The notes beneath the pieces are model-generated. The model saw nothing but the letters and a program-made list of their open reading frames with translations. It was not told where the DNA came from and did not search any database. This document shows, in pieces, positions 22,423-30,590 of a DNA stretch of 64,000 nucleotides (its first letter is position 1; each line of letters opens with the position of its first letter). The stretch covers positions 1,054,001 to 1,118,000 of the forward strand of contig JAZGTN010000048.1 in NCBI GenBank assembly GCA_037783415.1. The letters are read 5' to 3'. The DNA is from Leptasterias polaris (lineage: Eukaryota; Echinodermata; Asteroidea; Forcipulatida; Asteriidae). The position numbers and the translations under genes were made by a program.

Positions 22423-23217
22423 GAAAAACCTTGATCGCAGGGTTTTTAAATATTCATGTCATAATACAAGAGTTGACGGAAAACATTCATCAATCTGACA
22501 ACTGACACAGCCAAAAATCATGCCCGTTTCCAATTGCCCAATTTTACCTCTTCGTTCGACGATCATACTAAAACGTTCCTTAGTTTAAAAACGTCACCAA
22601 AGTGGCCACTTGATGATTAAGGGTAAACTTTATAACAAAACTGTGCATTAAATAAAAGAATAATTTTGAAAAGCAATGATGTTCATCGTACGAAGCTTAC
22701 CGTTTAATATTCCCGTGTTGCACTGCAGCGATAAGAAACGACTTGCCGTAAAGTCCCGGTCCAACTCGCCCTTCGCGAGCCGGTGTCAAGTCCGTGCTTC
22801 TCGGTATTATGCGAACAAAACATAACGCCAATGTTGGTCTTTTCTGCTTGCATTTTCTCACATAATTACAAGTCATACGAATCACTGAAGCAGGTGGTCA
22901 TCTCAGTGATACTTCGTCTTCAATTCCATATTGATAATTAAGCCATGAGAAGGGCGAATAGGGGAACAATTAGACACCGAATCTGAGCAGATCAGGTCTA
23001 CATGTATAACGTTAGTACGCCATTGATTTGCACTACGTTGAAGTTCAATGAATGAAAACACGCCACAACACCTAGCCTTTAGTAAAGACGTTCACACGAT
23101 GATGTAACCAATACAAGGTAGCTATACGTGTTGATTATTTATGGTGTTCCCCAACAAGCGTCTTGACTAGCAAGCCTACCCACCGTTGCGCAATGGAATC
23201 AGTCGCGAGGAGGTATG
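22423..23217 (+). repeat. Family C copy, 3' part
   Basis: The C unit resumes at CATGTCATAATACAA (about 22456) with CATTCATCAATCTGAC and ends in the C tail CGCGAGGAGGTATG, where the 6.7-kb foldback element enters. The remaining few dozen bases of the C tail (CCATGCTGCGTTAGGCAAT) are on the other side at 29969. Confidence 0.85.
22701..22990 (-). pseudogene. Exon-like block of family C with GTAAGC donor
   Basis: On the - strand the block ends at AATATTAAACG followed by GTAAGCTTCG (22691-22700). The frame open up to this donor includes STDLTPAREGRVGPG and GKSFLIAAVQHGNIKR. The last part has the look of an ankyrin-type helix (AAVQHGNI), but that is only a resemblance. In the other copies this frame is broken. 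It is the best-preserved candidate for the ancestral exon. Confidence 0.4.
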
Positions 23218-23670
23218 TATGGTGGCCCTGAAGGGACATCGCACATCGCAAATATCTTTGCAAATATTTGCGATGTCGCAAATATTATCGATAATATTAT
23301 CGATAATATTTGCGACGTCGCAAATATTATTGCATACTTTATCGCATACTTCGTCGCATAGTTTGCATATTTGTGGTGGATATTTTTTCAAGAGCCTAGA
23401 TGGTCTTAAGGTTGTTTGGGTTCCAGCCTTCATTCCTTTAACGTGTACACGCGGGTGGATAGTCGGATACAGTCTGCTCTGTGCGCGCGTGTGTTTTTTT
23501 AGCTTGCACTATAGCCTATAGGTACACACATGAGATGAGACGAAGAGAGGTTGACATCCGTGGTCTGTCCAGCAAAGGCATGCAAGTCAACATTATGCCG
23601 CCTTCAAAAGGATCAGTGGTGAGGATTGTTAATTTTGTGTAGTTACGATAATCGGTTGTCCAGAGCAGAG
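23218..23670 (+). repeat. Left inverted end of the foldback element
   Basis: It matches the complement of 29287-29962: terminus, satellite, then AGAGCCTAGATGGTCTTAAG, TTCCAGCCTTCATTCC, GTGTACACGCGGGTGGATAG, AAGGATCAGTGGTGAGG and ACGATAATCGGTTGTCC. Short indels separate the arms after about 23490. Overlapping frames on both strands are by-products of the palindromic satellite. Confidence 0.85.
23238..23362. repeat. Palindromic satellite, short array
   Basis: Units are built from TTTGCGACGTCGCAAA (or GATGTC variants) and ATTATCGATAAT, both perfect or near-perfect dyads, plus CAAATATCTTTGCAAA spacers. This is the shorter counterpart of 29618-29942. Confidence 0.88.
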
Positions 23671-23679
23671 GGCTAGTTT

Positions 23680-23750
23680 AGGAACATTAAATACTAGTTT
23701 AGGCCTACTACTACTGGAGTAAAAACTAGTATTTAATGTATAACTCCTGA
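23680..23750. repeat. Short hairpin
   Basis: ACATTAAATACTAGTTT and AAACTAGTATTTAATGT are a 17-bp perfect inverted repeat around a loop of about 23 bp containing CTACTACTACTGGAG. Confidence 0.75.
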
Positions 23751-23867
23751 ACTTGATTGATATTTGATAAATTATAATTTAAAAGGCCACCACCAGGACT
23801 TGGATCAATCGGGTGAATACATAACATATGGCTCTTTTGCTGTTACCTATAAATTAGTTAGGTAGTT

Positions 23868-24264
23868 GTTGCGATAATCGTAACGGAAACCAGTCAAGTC
23901 GCCCTTCCATCAAAGTCGCCCACTAGTACTACAAAGGTCGCTCCTCACATACAAAGTGGCCCCCTCTCTCAAGTCGAAGTCGCCCCTCACAAAGTCGCCC
24001 CCTGTCACCCGGTGTATAAAAGGTTGAGCCATTTCACAGAGTGAGGGCGCTGTTGAGAATTTTGAAACAACTTATTCAGGCAGAAGGAGATCCACTCTGT
24101 ATGTTGGCGTAACAATGTGAGGGGGGCGACTTTGCCAGGGGGGAGACTTTGTAGTGGGCGACTTTGTAGTGGGCGACTTAGCTGGGGGGAAACTTGACTG
24201 GCATTCATCGTAACCCACCATCCTTCCGACGGTCAGAGAGGATGGTGGTGGGTTACGATTATTG
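23868..24264. mobile_element. Hairpin MITE split by another MITE
   Basis: GTTGCGATAATCGTAAC (23868-23884) and the part from 24207 together rebuild a palindromic element like the intact one at 28867-28933 (GATAATCGTAACCCACCA ... TGGTGGATTACGATTATC). The intervening 23885-24206 is a separate insertion. Confidence 0.8.
23885..24206. mobile_element. 322-bp MITE, 8-bp target duplication
   Basis: The termini GGAAACCAGTCAAGT and, inverted, GAATGCCAGTCAAGT form imperfect inverted repeats. ATCGTAAC stands on both sides (23877-23884 and 24207-24214), an exact 8-bp duplication of host hairpin sequence. The interior is rich in repeated AAGTCGCCC / GGGCGACTT motifs. The 8-bp duplication fits hAT and a few other groups; there is no coding sequence. 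Confidence 0.82.
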
Positions 24265-24560
24265 AAACTAAACGCTGTACCAAGTAATTAAGCCTCATGA
24301 TTATGATTAGGCCTACTTAGGACCCATTTATTATTATTTTTGTTTTTATTAGGCCTACTATAATTACTGATCATACAGCAGCCTGTGCTGACATAAAACT
24401 GCTTTATTTTTCCTACATTACATTGTACTGGTGGTAGTCCTTTTTAACTATTAAGTTGTTTTGGATAGATGAAACATCAGAATTTTTTTGTCAAAATGTT
24501 TGCACTGTATGAGACAGTTAAGTTACACTGCGCCGTGGGTGTTTGACCTTGGGAGAACCA

Positions 24561-24608
24561 ATGGCGGCACTGCACATAGTCAGTAGCACTAACTTAGAAG
24601 TACAGTGC
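24561..24608 (+). CDS. Candidate first coding exon, unknown gene
   Basis: An ATG in AACCAATGGCGGC (reasonable start context) opens 16 codons, MAALHIVSSTNLEVQC, ended by a perfect GTAAGT donor at 24609. Phase is 0. The next candidate exon, 24798-24906, is open in phase 0. If unspliced the frame runs on for 26 more codons to TGA. No domain is recognised. The exon lies inside the foldback element, so it may be a captured piece of a host gene. Confidence 0.33.
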
Positions 24609-24797
24609 GTAAGTCTTCATACCATGAAGAAGTACTTTATTGATGAATTAAAATGCCACACAGATGCCGAACCTGTATCATGACTGTAATTCTTATATTC
24701 AAATATCTGCTGTAATGTTAAATAAAATTAGAAAAAATAATTTGTTCTTGCATCTATTTTTTTTCTATTAATTTCTTCCTTTTAATTCACTGTTTAG

Positions 24798-24906
24798 TTG
24801 CTATGGGTTGTTGCGTGTCAACTTGTGTGTACGCATCGTGTTGCTGCCGTTCTTCCGGACTACACTCCATCTCTTCAAGGATTGATTCCTGAAGGAGCAG
24901 TTGATC
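24798..24906 (+). CDS. Candidate second coding exon, unknown gene
   Basis: A pyrimidine-rich stretch and CACTGTTTAG precede 24798. Phase 0 is open throughout and includes THRVAAVLPDYTPSLQGL and IPEGAVD. A donor could be C|GTATCC at 24907 (weak, phase 1) or GCA|GTTGAT (weaker, phase 0). With the first, the join to 25820 gives DHYAKRVIKATVLLYQQ in phase. The residue pattern reads like real protein, but I do not recognise the family. Confidence 0.35.
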
Positions 24907-25423
24907 GTATCCTTTTGAAAATTGTCATGTCATGTACATTTTTATGCAATCTGTATACAGATTTTGCTCTTTATTAATGGTTTATTCACATGAAAAAAAT
25001 AACCTGTACCATGTACTAAACCAATGGAATAAGTTGCTGTCAAATACATAATTGTATTGTGCTTCCAACTAAAATACAATTCTTTTCAGCATGCATGGTT
25101 AAAATAAGCATTATTTATTTTAGTCTTTGTGTGGAACGTAGGATGTCCCATAGCGCTCATAATGCTTTTATGTAGTTTTCAATTTTACTTCCCTTTACAT
25201 TTTCTACAAACTTTGTGTCTGTTCTAATAATTGCTAAAATGTAAAATTTTTCCTGTTTATTATGTCCATAGTTATTTTCCTTGCTACTTAAATATTCAGT
25301 TCTGTACCTGTTAGTTATGTACTTCAATGCAGGCAACACCATTCCAGCAATATGTTCGCTTTTGTTCTTCCAACACGGGGTAACACGTAGGTCAGTATTG
25401 TAGATTACTAATAATTCCCCCCC

Positions 25424-25455
<32 letters not shown>

Positions 25456-25819
25456 TTGAAAACATAACTTCTGACATGTTTCAGAATACTTAAAACACTT
25501 CAAATTTATAGTAAATTCCCAGTTAAGTGAAAAAAAAAATCAATAATCATTTCCTGTGATAATGATCAGTTTTATGACAGGAGCACCATGTCCTAATCCT
25601 TTTAATCCCCATACAATTAGAACAACACTGTCTTAGCCCTGTATGGTGGTTATTGTCTGAGAACCTCAAGCCATTGAAGCTATGTTCCTTTGAGCAGCCA
25701 CAAGGTTTTAATGAGCAAAGAATGACCTATAATGAATATTGGTTATTCAGGTTTACAAGAATCTATTCAATGAGAAATATTTCATAATTGATGTTACTTC
25801 ATATTCTGAATAATTTCAG
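24907..25819. other. Intron-like AT-rich spacer
   Basis: No repeat family of this window and no supported frame. It contains A-rich runs near 25425-25460 (AATAAATAAATAAATAA) and an open - strand frame at 25157-25477 without domain or splice context, which I do not call. Confidence 0.5.
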
Positions 25820-26275
25820 ATTATGCAAAGAGAGTCATCAAGGCGACAGTGCTCCTTTATCAGCAAGGTGAGAAAACATAAAGTCCAATTTTCTTCAGCG
25901 TTTGCAATCCTGGCCCCCTATCATTCAAGCACGGTAACAAGACCAGACAAGGACACTGCTGGGGAAAGTTTTGTGTCAAGGTTTAATTTAATAACTGAAC
26001 CTGTTGGCAGACCTCAACCTAAACCTGGCATTGAAGATGTCCAAGAAACACAGAGCAGGCTGGGAAGAGCGAGACAACATCTGAAGAGAAGAAAAGTATT
26101 AACTGAAGAAGGTGATGATTCTTCAATAAGAAGGAAGAGCACAACTGGGAAGAAGTCTAATAAAAGAACAAAGGCCGATGATGGTTGTTCAAAGAAGGGA
26201 CAAGGGTCAACAATTCAGGAGGAGTCTGGGGAGAAGGCGGTGATTGGTGATGAAGGCAAGCGGGACAGAAAGTGA
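25820..26275 (+). CDS. Candidate terminal exon, basic Lys/Arg-rich tail, unknown gene
   Basis: Acceptor TGAATAATTTCAG is followed by a frame open for 152 codons to TGA at 26273-26275. It contains AILAPYHSS, FVSRFNLITEPVGRPQ, RARQHLKRRKVLTEE and a tail with GKKSNKRTKADD. Two clusters (LKRRK and KSNKRTK) look like nuclear localisation signals. An alternative is a 48-base exon ending at 25867 with donor GTGAGA, read in the other frame as YAKRVIKATVLLYQQ. Codon texture and the sharp acceptor argue for a true coding exon; its upstream partner is uncertain. It lies in the interior of the 6.7-kb foldback element. I cannot name the product. Confidence 0.45.
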   Translation: MMQRESSRRQCSFISKVRKHKVQFSSAFAILAPYHSSTVTRPDKDTAGESFVSRFNLITEPVGRPQPKPGIEDVQETQSRLGRARQHLKRRKVLTEEGDDSSIRRKSTTGKKSNKRTKADDGCSKKGQGSTIQEESGEKAVIGDEGKRDRK

Positions 26276-26359
26276 CCCCAAATCAGTACTGCCCCAAATT
26301 GTGGTAAAGAGAAAATAGGAAAACAATGCGATAATGAAAATTAAACTATCCCCCGTTTC

Positions 26360-26605
26360 AATGAGGTGGTTGGGTTGGTGTAGAGGTATCTTTCCTCACC
26401 TTTCACCTGTAGGACTCAGGTTCGAATCCTGCTGGGGGCACTATGTGGATTGGGTTTTCAGTCCCTACCCGACTGCATGGGTTTTCCTCCCGCATCTAAA
26501 ATTGAAACTTCCTTGTCTTTTTTTCCATTTGGTTATTTGCTAGTACATTGATTTCGTTCGCTTTTCTGAGAGTCCTTGGCTTCACAACCAGAATAAATTA
26601 AATGA
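26360..26605 (+). mobile_element. tRNA-derived SINE
   Basis: It has a box A-like TGGTGTAGAGGTATC (26376-26390) and a perfect box B GGTTCGAATCC (26419-26429), followed by TGGGTTTTCAGTCCCTACC and TGGGTTTTCCTCCCGC as in many invertebrate tRNA SINEs. It ends near CAGAATAAATTAAATG. The acceptor-stem ends do not pair well, so it is not a functional tRNA gene. Confidence 0.82.
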
Positions 26606-27660
26606 AAACAAAGTCTCTTTTGTCATCCTAATACATGTATTGAGGAGATACATTTGAGATAGTTTGCTTAAATACCTTATTGTACATGCAGAGGAATATT
26701 TCTGATGGTCACTATGATTAATTCAGCAAGCCATTTTGGATTGTTTACCTTGTTGATCACATTGTACATATTTCTGTACACCTTTATTATCTTATGAGAC
26801 GTTTATGTAACTTTTATTTGACCACAACCACATCAGGTAATTTAAATGTAGGGTTTTATTGAGTACATGTATAATTATTTGTTATTATTATTATTGTTTT
26901 AAATATTAATTTTGTTTGCTGTGTAAAATTAATGAGCAGCCCTAGTTTGTGCTTATTGCATGGTGAAGTACAGGAGTTGTTTGGGGAGGGAAACAGAGGA
27001 GTTGGAGTATTCACAGTGAGAAAACATTTCATGTGTAATGTGTTTTCATCCAGGGCAAACACAAAACATCAATTACACGTCTTTGTTTACAAGTTGCCAG
27101 AAAACCTAACTTGCTAGTGTTGACTGTAATTTGTACTTTTTGTTTACATTTTCTTAATTGAGCTGATCATTTTTGATAAGGTGGTCTTTTAATGCAAGAC
27201 GAGTAAGCAACGCAAAGAATTAGTTTGGCAATATTTCCTTTTTAATGCCTCAAATTTGAAACTACAAAGGGGAGGTCAACTATTCTAATACATGGGTAGT
27301 GTTATTTAAATTAATTCTTGACATTAAATAATACTTTTAATTTATAAAATACTGCTTTGTGTATGTAAGGTGGTTGTTTAGAATGTCTTTAATTATTCAA
27401 AAAGGGTTAGCAACATTCTCTTTTAAATAAGCTGCTTTCAATTGAAACTGAAGAGGGGTACTTTGAAATAAAATAATACTCATAAAGACTGATGTGTGTA
27501 CATTAAAAGTGTTTATTGTCATTTACTCGTTGATCATCTAAAAATTTATAGTAAATGGAGGCCACCATGTTTGTATCCTCAATCCTGAAAACTATGCACC
27601 AGACTAGCTGAACATATTCTAGAATTTAAGTATAATTTAAACTTTGCATGGTGGAAGTGC
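26606..27660. other. No supported gene
   Basis: AT-rich sequence without copies elsewhere in the window. It could be 3' untranslated or intronic sequence of the exons upstream. A frame at 26932-27117 begins ATGAGCAGCCCTAG but shows nothing recognisable. Confidence 0.4.
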
Positions 27661-27664
27661 AATC

Positions 27665-27843
27665 AGGTGAGGTTTGCAGTGACATGTGTAAAATTTCTTT
27701 TGAGCAGTGGTGGTTTGACAACTTCATGAAGACGAACAGTGCATACTGATCAAAACATCAAGTTGTGAAACCACCATTTCTTTTCAGGACCACCACAAAG
27801 AGATCATTCACATGGTGTGTTGGTGTTACCACAAACCTCACCG
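27665..27843. ncRNA. Hairpin with pre-miRNA-like core
   Basis: The core arms are TGGTGGTTTGACAACTTCAT (from 27708) and ATCAAGTTGTGAAACCACCA (to 27776). They pair over 21 positions with two mismatches around a 27-base loop. A weaker outer pairing, GGTGAGGTTTG (27667) with CAAACCTCACC (to 27841), extends the fold. Size and shape fit a pre-miRNA, but a small hairpin MITE would look the same. I match it to no known microRNA. Confidence 0.35.
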
Positions 27844-28866
27844 GATTATAGCGATGTTCTTGTAATGACATCCATCCCATCTCAGTGAACCAAATGTTTA
27901 CAGATTTTTATCCAAGATTGTGGTTCTCAAAAAAGTTCCCCTTTTGAAGCCTCTTTACCGTAAAACTTCCATGTATGTAATATGTAGTGTGAATACAAAC
28001 CAGTGAGAGACACAACAGCATGGGCTATATGTTTGACAAATTATTTGTGCGTCTAGCCGTCTAACTTTTGAATCTCATTTGGGAGCATTTACAAACATTT
28101 CACCAACTATAGCGGCTATAAATAACACATTACCCACCCTAAATTCAGGTGAGATGAGGAACTCATACAATAAGATTGGCAATATTTTTTTTATTTTTTT
28201 TAAATTACTTTTAGTCTAGTGGTGGTGGAGGTACAAAAATCCTTTTGTCCATTGGGGTACATCGTTCGGATGGCATCCATTATACATGTACATGAAGGAA
28301 GTGGCACTCTGTTGAACCTTCCGAGGTAGCCCCAACACCATCTGACAACTTGCTGGTATTCAACATTGCGATATTTTCTGCAAACAAAGTAGTAGAAGAA
28401 TAACAAATCAGGTAACTGTTAAGTTCATGTCAATTTTTGTTAACGCAAAGTTTTCCCATTTTGAAGAAATCATGTACATAGTAAGGGTGGAAATATACTA
28501 CTCTGATTTGTCCAGTCCAACAACCCATAGGAGATCCCCCCCACACACACATTTGGGTTCTGTAAGAAGTCAAAATCTGAAAAAGATGAGTCGCAACTAT
28601 TTTTCTGTAACAGTCTCGACAATTGTGACGAAGATCACAATGTTTTGGAAAAATCTGTTAGTACAGCTTTTATGGTTAGTGTTGTCTTGAGTTGTATAAA
28701 TGATCTAATCCAACAGTCAATTATACCCGAACCAAGGGTCAGGTAAGAGGGGTAATGTTTTTTATTTTTTTAGGGGGGGGGGGGGTGTTTGCTCATTACA
28801 TTAATTTTGCAGTTCAATTTAAAAACAAGACACTTGGGCCCTACTTCGTACTTGGTACAGCGTTTA
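27844..28866. other. No supported gene
   Basis: Low-copy DNA. It contains a run of 13 G at 28773-28785 and poly-T tracts. Small frames on both strands lack support. Confidence 0.45.
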
Positions 28867-28933
28867 GTTGTGATAATCGTAACCCACCAACCTCTCCGAC
28901 CGTCGGGAGGATGGTGGATTACGATTATCGCAA
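28867..28933. mobile_element. Intact palindromic micro-MITE
   Basis: It runs from GTTGTGATAATCGTAAC to GATTATCGCAAC, nearly perfectly self-complementary, with CCACCA/TGGTGG and CTCTCCGACCGTCGGGAG in the middle. It is the second member of the family seen, split, at 23868-24264. Confidence 0.8.
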
Positions 28934-28984
28934 CGACTACCTGACTATTTATCGGTACCTGCCGTATGTATTGACTCGAGTCCT

Positions 28985-29182
28985 GGGCCAAATTTCATAA
29001 AGCCTGTCAAAAAAAGTGTTAAGCACAAACACTTTGCTAAACAGAAACAAACAGGTTAGCTACTGCCAGTGTATTCCATAAAGTTAACATAGTTGCGACT
29101 GGTACCCTACTAAATTTTGCTAAGCAAATAGTACATTTTCCAAGCAGTATTTTCTGCTAAACAGCTTTATGAAATTGGGTCC
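28985..29182. mobile_element. MITE with AATTTCATAAAGC ends
   Basis: The left end GGGCCAAATTTCATAAAGC and the right end GCTTTATGAAATTGGGTCC are inverted repeats. Inner TTAAGCACAAACACTTTGC and TTGCTAAGCAAA/TCTGCTAAACAG are typical of an abundant marine invertebrate MITE type (from memory, not checked). I cannot settle its target duplication. Confidence 0.7.
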
Positions 29183-29286
29183 TGCCTGGTGGCCTAGTTT
29201 TTATACTTTCCAAGGAGGTCCAGACTCCATGTACCGTAGTACGTAGTACTACTATTCTATATAGAGAAAGGACCTTGACTGAGCCA

Positions 29287-29962
29287 TCCCCTCTGCTCTG
29301 GACGGACAACCGATTATCGTAACTACACAACATTAATTAACAATCCTCACCACTGATCCTTTTGAAGGTGGCATAATGCTGATCTTGTTGACTTGATGCC
29401 TTTTTTGGTTGAGATTCATCAAAAAACGACCACGGATGTCAACATCTCCCTTCATATCATTCTCAATCTCAGTGCATTTGACATGTACACACACACGGCG
29501 CAGAGCAGACTGTATCCGACTATCCACCCGCGTGTACACGTTAAAGGAATGAAGGCTGGAACCCAAACAACCTTAAGACCATCTAGGCTCTTGAAAAAAT
29601 ATCCACCACAAATATGCAAACTATGCGACGAAGTATGCGATAAAGTATGCAATAATATTTGCGACGTCGCAAATATTATCGATAATATTATCGATAATAT
29701 TTGCGACGTCGCAAATATTATCGCAAATATTATCGATAATATTTGCGACGTCGCAAATATTATCGATAATATTATCGATAATATTTGCGACGTCGCAAAT
29801 ATTTGCAAAGATATTTGCGATAATATTTGCGACGTCGCAAATATTTGCAAAGATATTTGCGATAATATTTGCGACGTCGCAAATATTTGCGATAATATTT
29901 GCGACATCGCAAATATTTGCAAAGATATTTGCGATGTGCGATGTCCCTTCAGGGCCACCATA
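29287..29962 (-). repeat. Right inverted end of the foldback element
   Basis: This is the complement of 23218-23670, with the satellite expanded. A 204-codon frame on + and frames of 169 and 134 codons on - overlap here. They exist because satellite units contain no stop in several frames and are self-complementary. I do not call them genes. Confidence 0.85.
29618..29942. repeat. Palindromic satellite, long array
   Basis: Roughly nine units alternate the dyad TTTGCGACGTCGCAAA with ATTATCGATAAT blocks or ATTTGCAAAGATATTTGC spacers. The full dyad reaches 22 bp of perfect symmetry around GACGTC. The array can fold on either strand and pair with the array at 23238-23362. Confidence 0.92.
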
Positions 29963-29968
29963 GGTATG

Positions 29969-30003
29969 CCATGCTGCGTTAGGCAATCGACGGTCCCTTC
30001 GTC
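29969..30003 (+). repeat. Tail of the interrupted C unit
   Basis: CCATGCTGCGTTAGGCAATC continues the C tail cut at 23217; compare CATTCTGCGTTAGGCAATGG near 54350. Immediately after it the array switches to A-type sequence on the - strand. Confidence 0.75.
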
Positions 30004-30590
30004 TTGATTTGATATAGATTTTCAAAGATTAAAATTGTTAATCTTTAAAACCTTGTAATTTGACACCTGATGACGTCATCATGACGTCACAACTGCTTGA
30101 TGGAGGTTTTATCAAGGGTCCTTACATGGTATAAATTTGAAGTTGATCAGATATACTGAAGTTAATCATTTCGCCGGAAAATTGTACCAAGACAAAATTT
30201 AAAGAATTTTACAAAGGCAAACTTTGACCTTCCGGTACGACCGGAAGTAAAGGTCGTGTGATTTTGGCGTTAACTTTTCAAATGTTGCCCGTGTCTTGAT
30301 CTATCATATGCCCAATTATGAATACTGTAGCTTTAATATTCAGAGACATACAGGCATTGGAATGAGAGCACTTTTGGACCTAAAATGGCTTGTAATTTGA
30401 CACCTGATGACGTAATCATGACGTCACAACTTACTCGGCTTCCCCTAGTTATGTTCTAACTTCACATTAAGTTTCAAGTTGATCAAAGATTCGCAAGTAT
30501 GCGTTTGCTTGCGGACAAAGCCCACTGAGAGGAATAAGCAAAACAAAGAAGAAAAAAAAACTAGAAATAATTTTTGGTTGGAAACAAAAA
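30004..30590 (-). repeat. Family A3 copy, reverse orientation
   Basis: Complementary to 18050-18530. It includes GTACGACCGGAAGTAAAGGT, CTGATGACGTCATCATGACG and GCTTGCGGACAAAGCCCACT. It joins A1 (-) at GAGGTGTTCGG near 30592. Confidence 0.85.

Larger units (their letters stand above)
23218..29962. mobile_element. 6.7-kb foldback element with satellite-bearing long inverted ends
   Basis: The termini are TATGGTGGCCCTGAAGGG and its complement. GGTATG flanks both sides (23212-23217 and 29963-29968), while uninterrupted C units at 54340 and 58680 have one GGTATG there, which proves insertion. The inverted ends are about 450 bp (left, to 23670) and 676 bp (right, from 29287); the difference is satellite copy number. 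The interior of about 5.6 kb has no recognisable transposase. Long inverted ends and a 6-bp duplication recall Polinton/Maverick elements, but the length and the lack of their genes do not. A non-autonomous foldback element that has taken up genomic DNA fits better. Confidence 0.85.

Noticed and set aside
29618..29942. CRISPR array
   Set aside because: The repeats are contiguous and palindromic with no unique spacers, and the DNA is eukaryotic. The same holds for the 21-bp and 16-bp arrays.
23218..29962. Polinton/Maverick element
   Set aside because: The 6-bp duplication and long ends fit, but the element is far shorter than usual and no polymerase, integrase, ATPase or capsid frame is visible.
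29393..30025. Long overlapping open frames on both strands (204, 169 and 134 codons)
   Set aside because: They are created by stop-free, self-complementary satellite units. They have no start context, domain or splice signal, and length follows satellite copy number.
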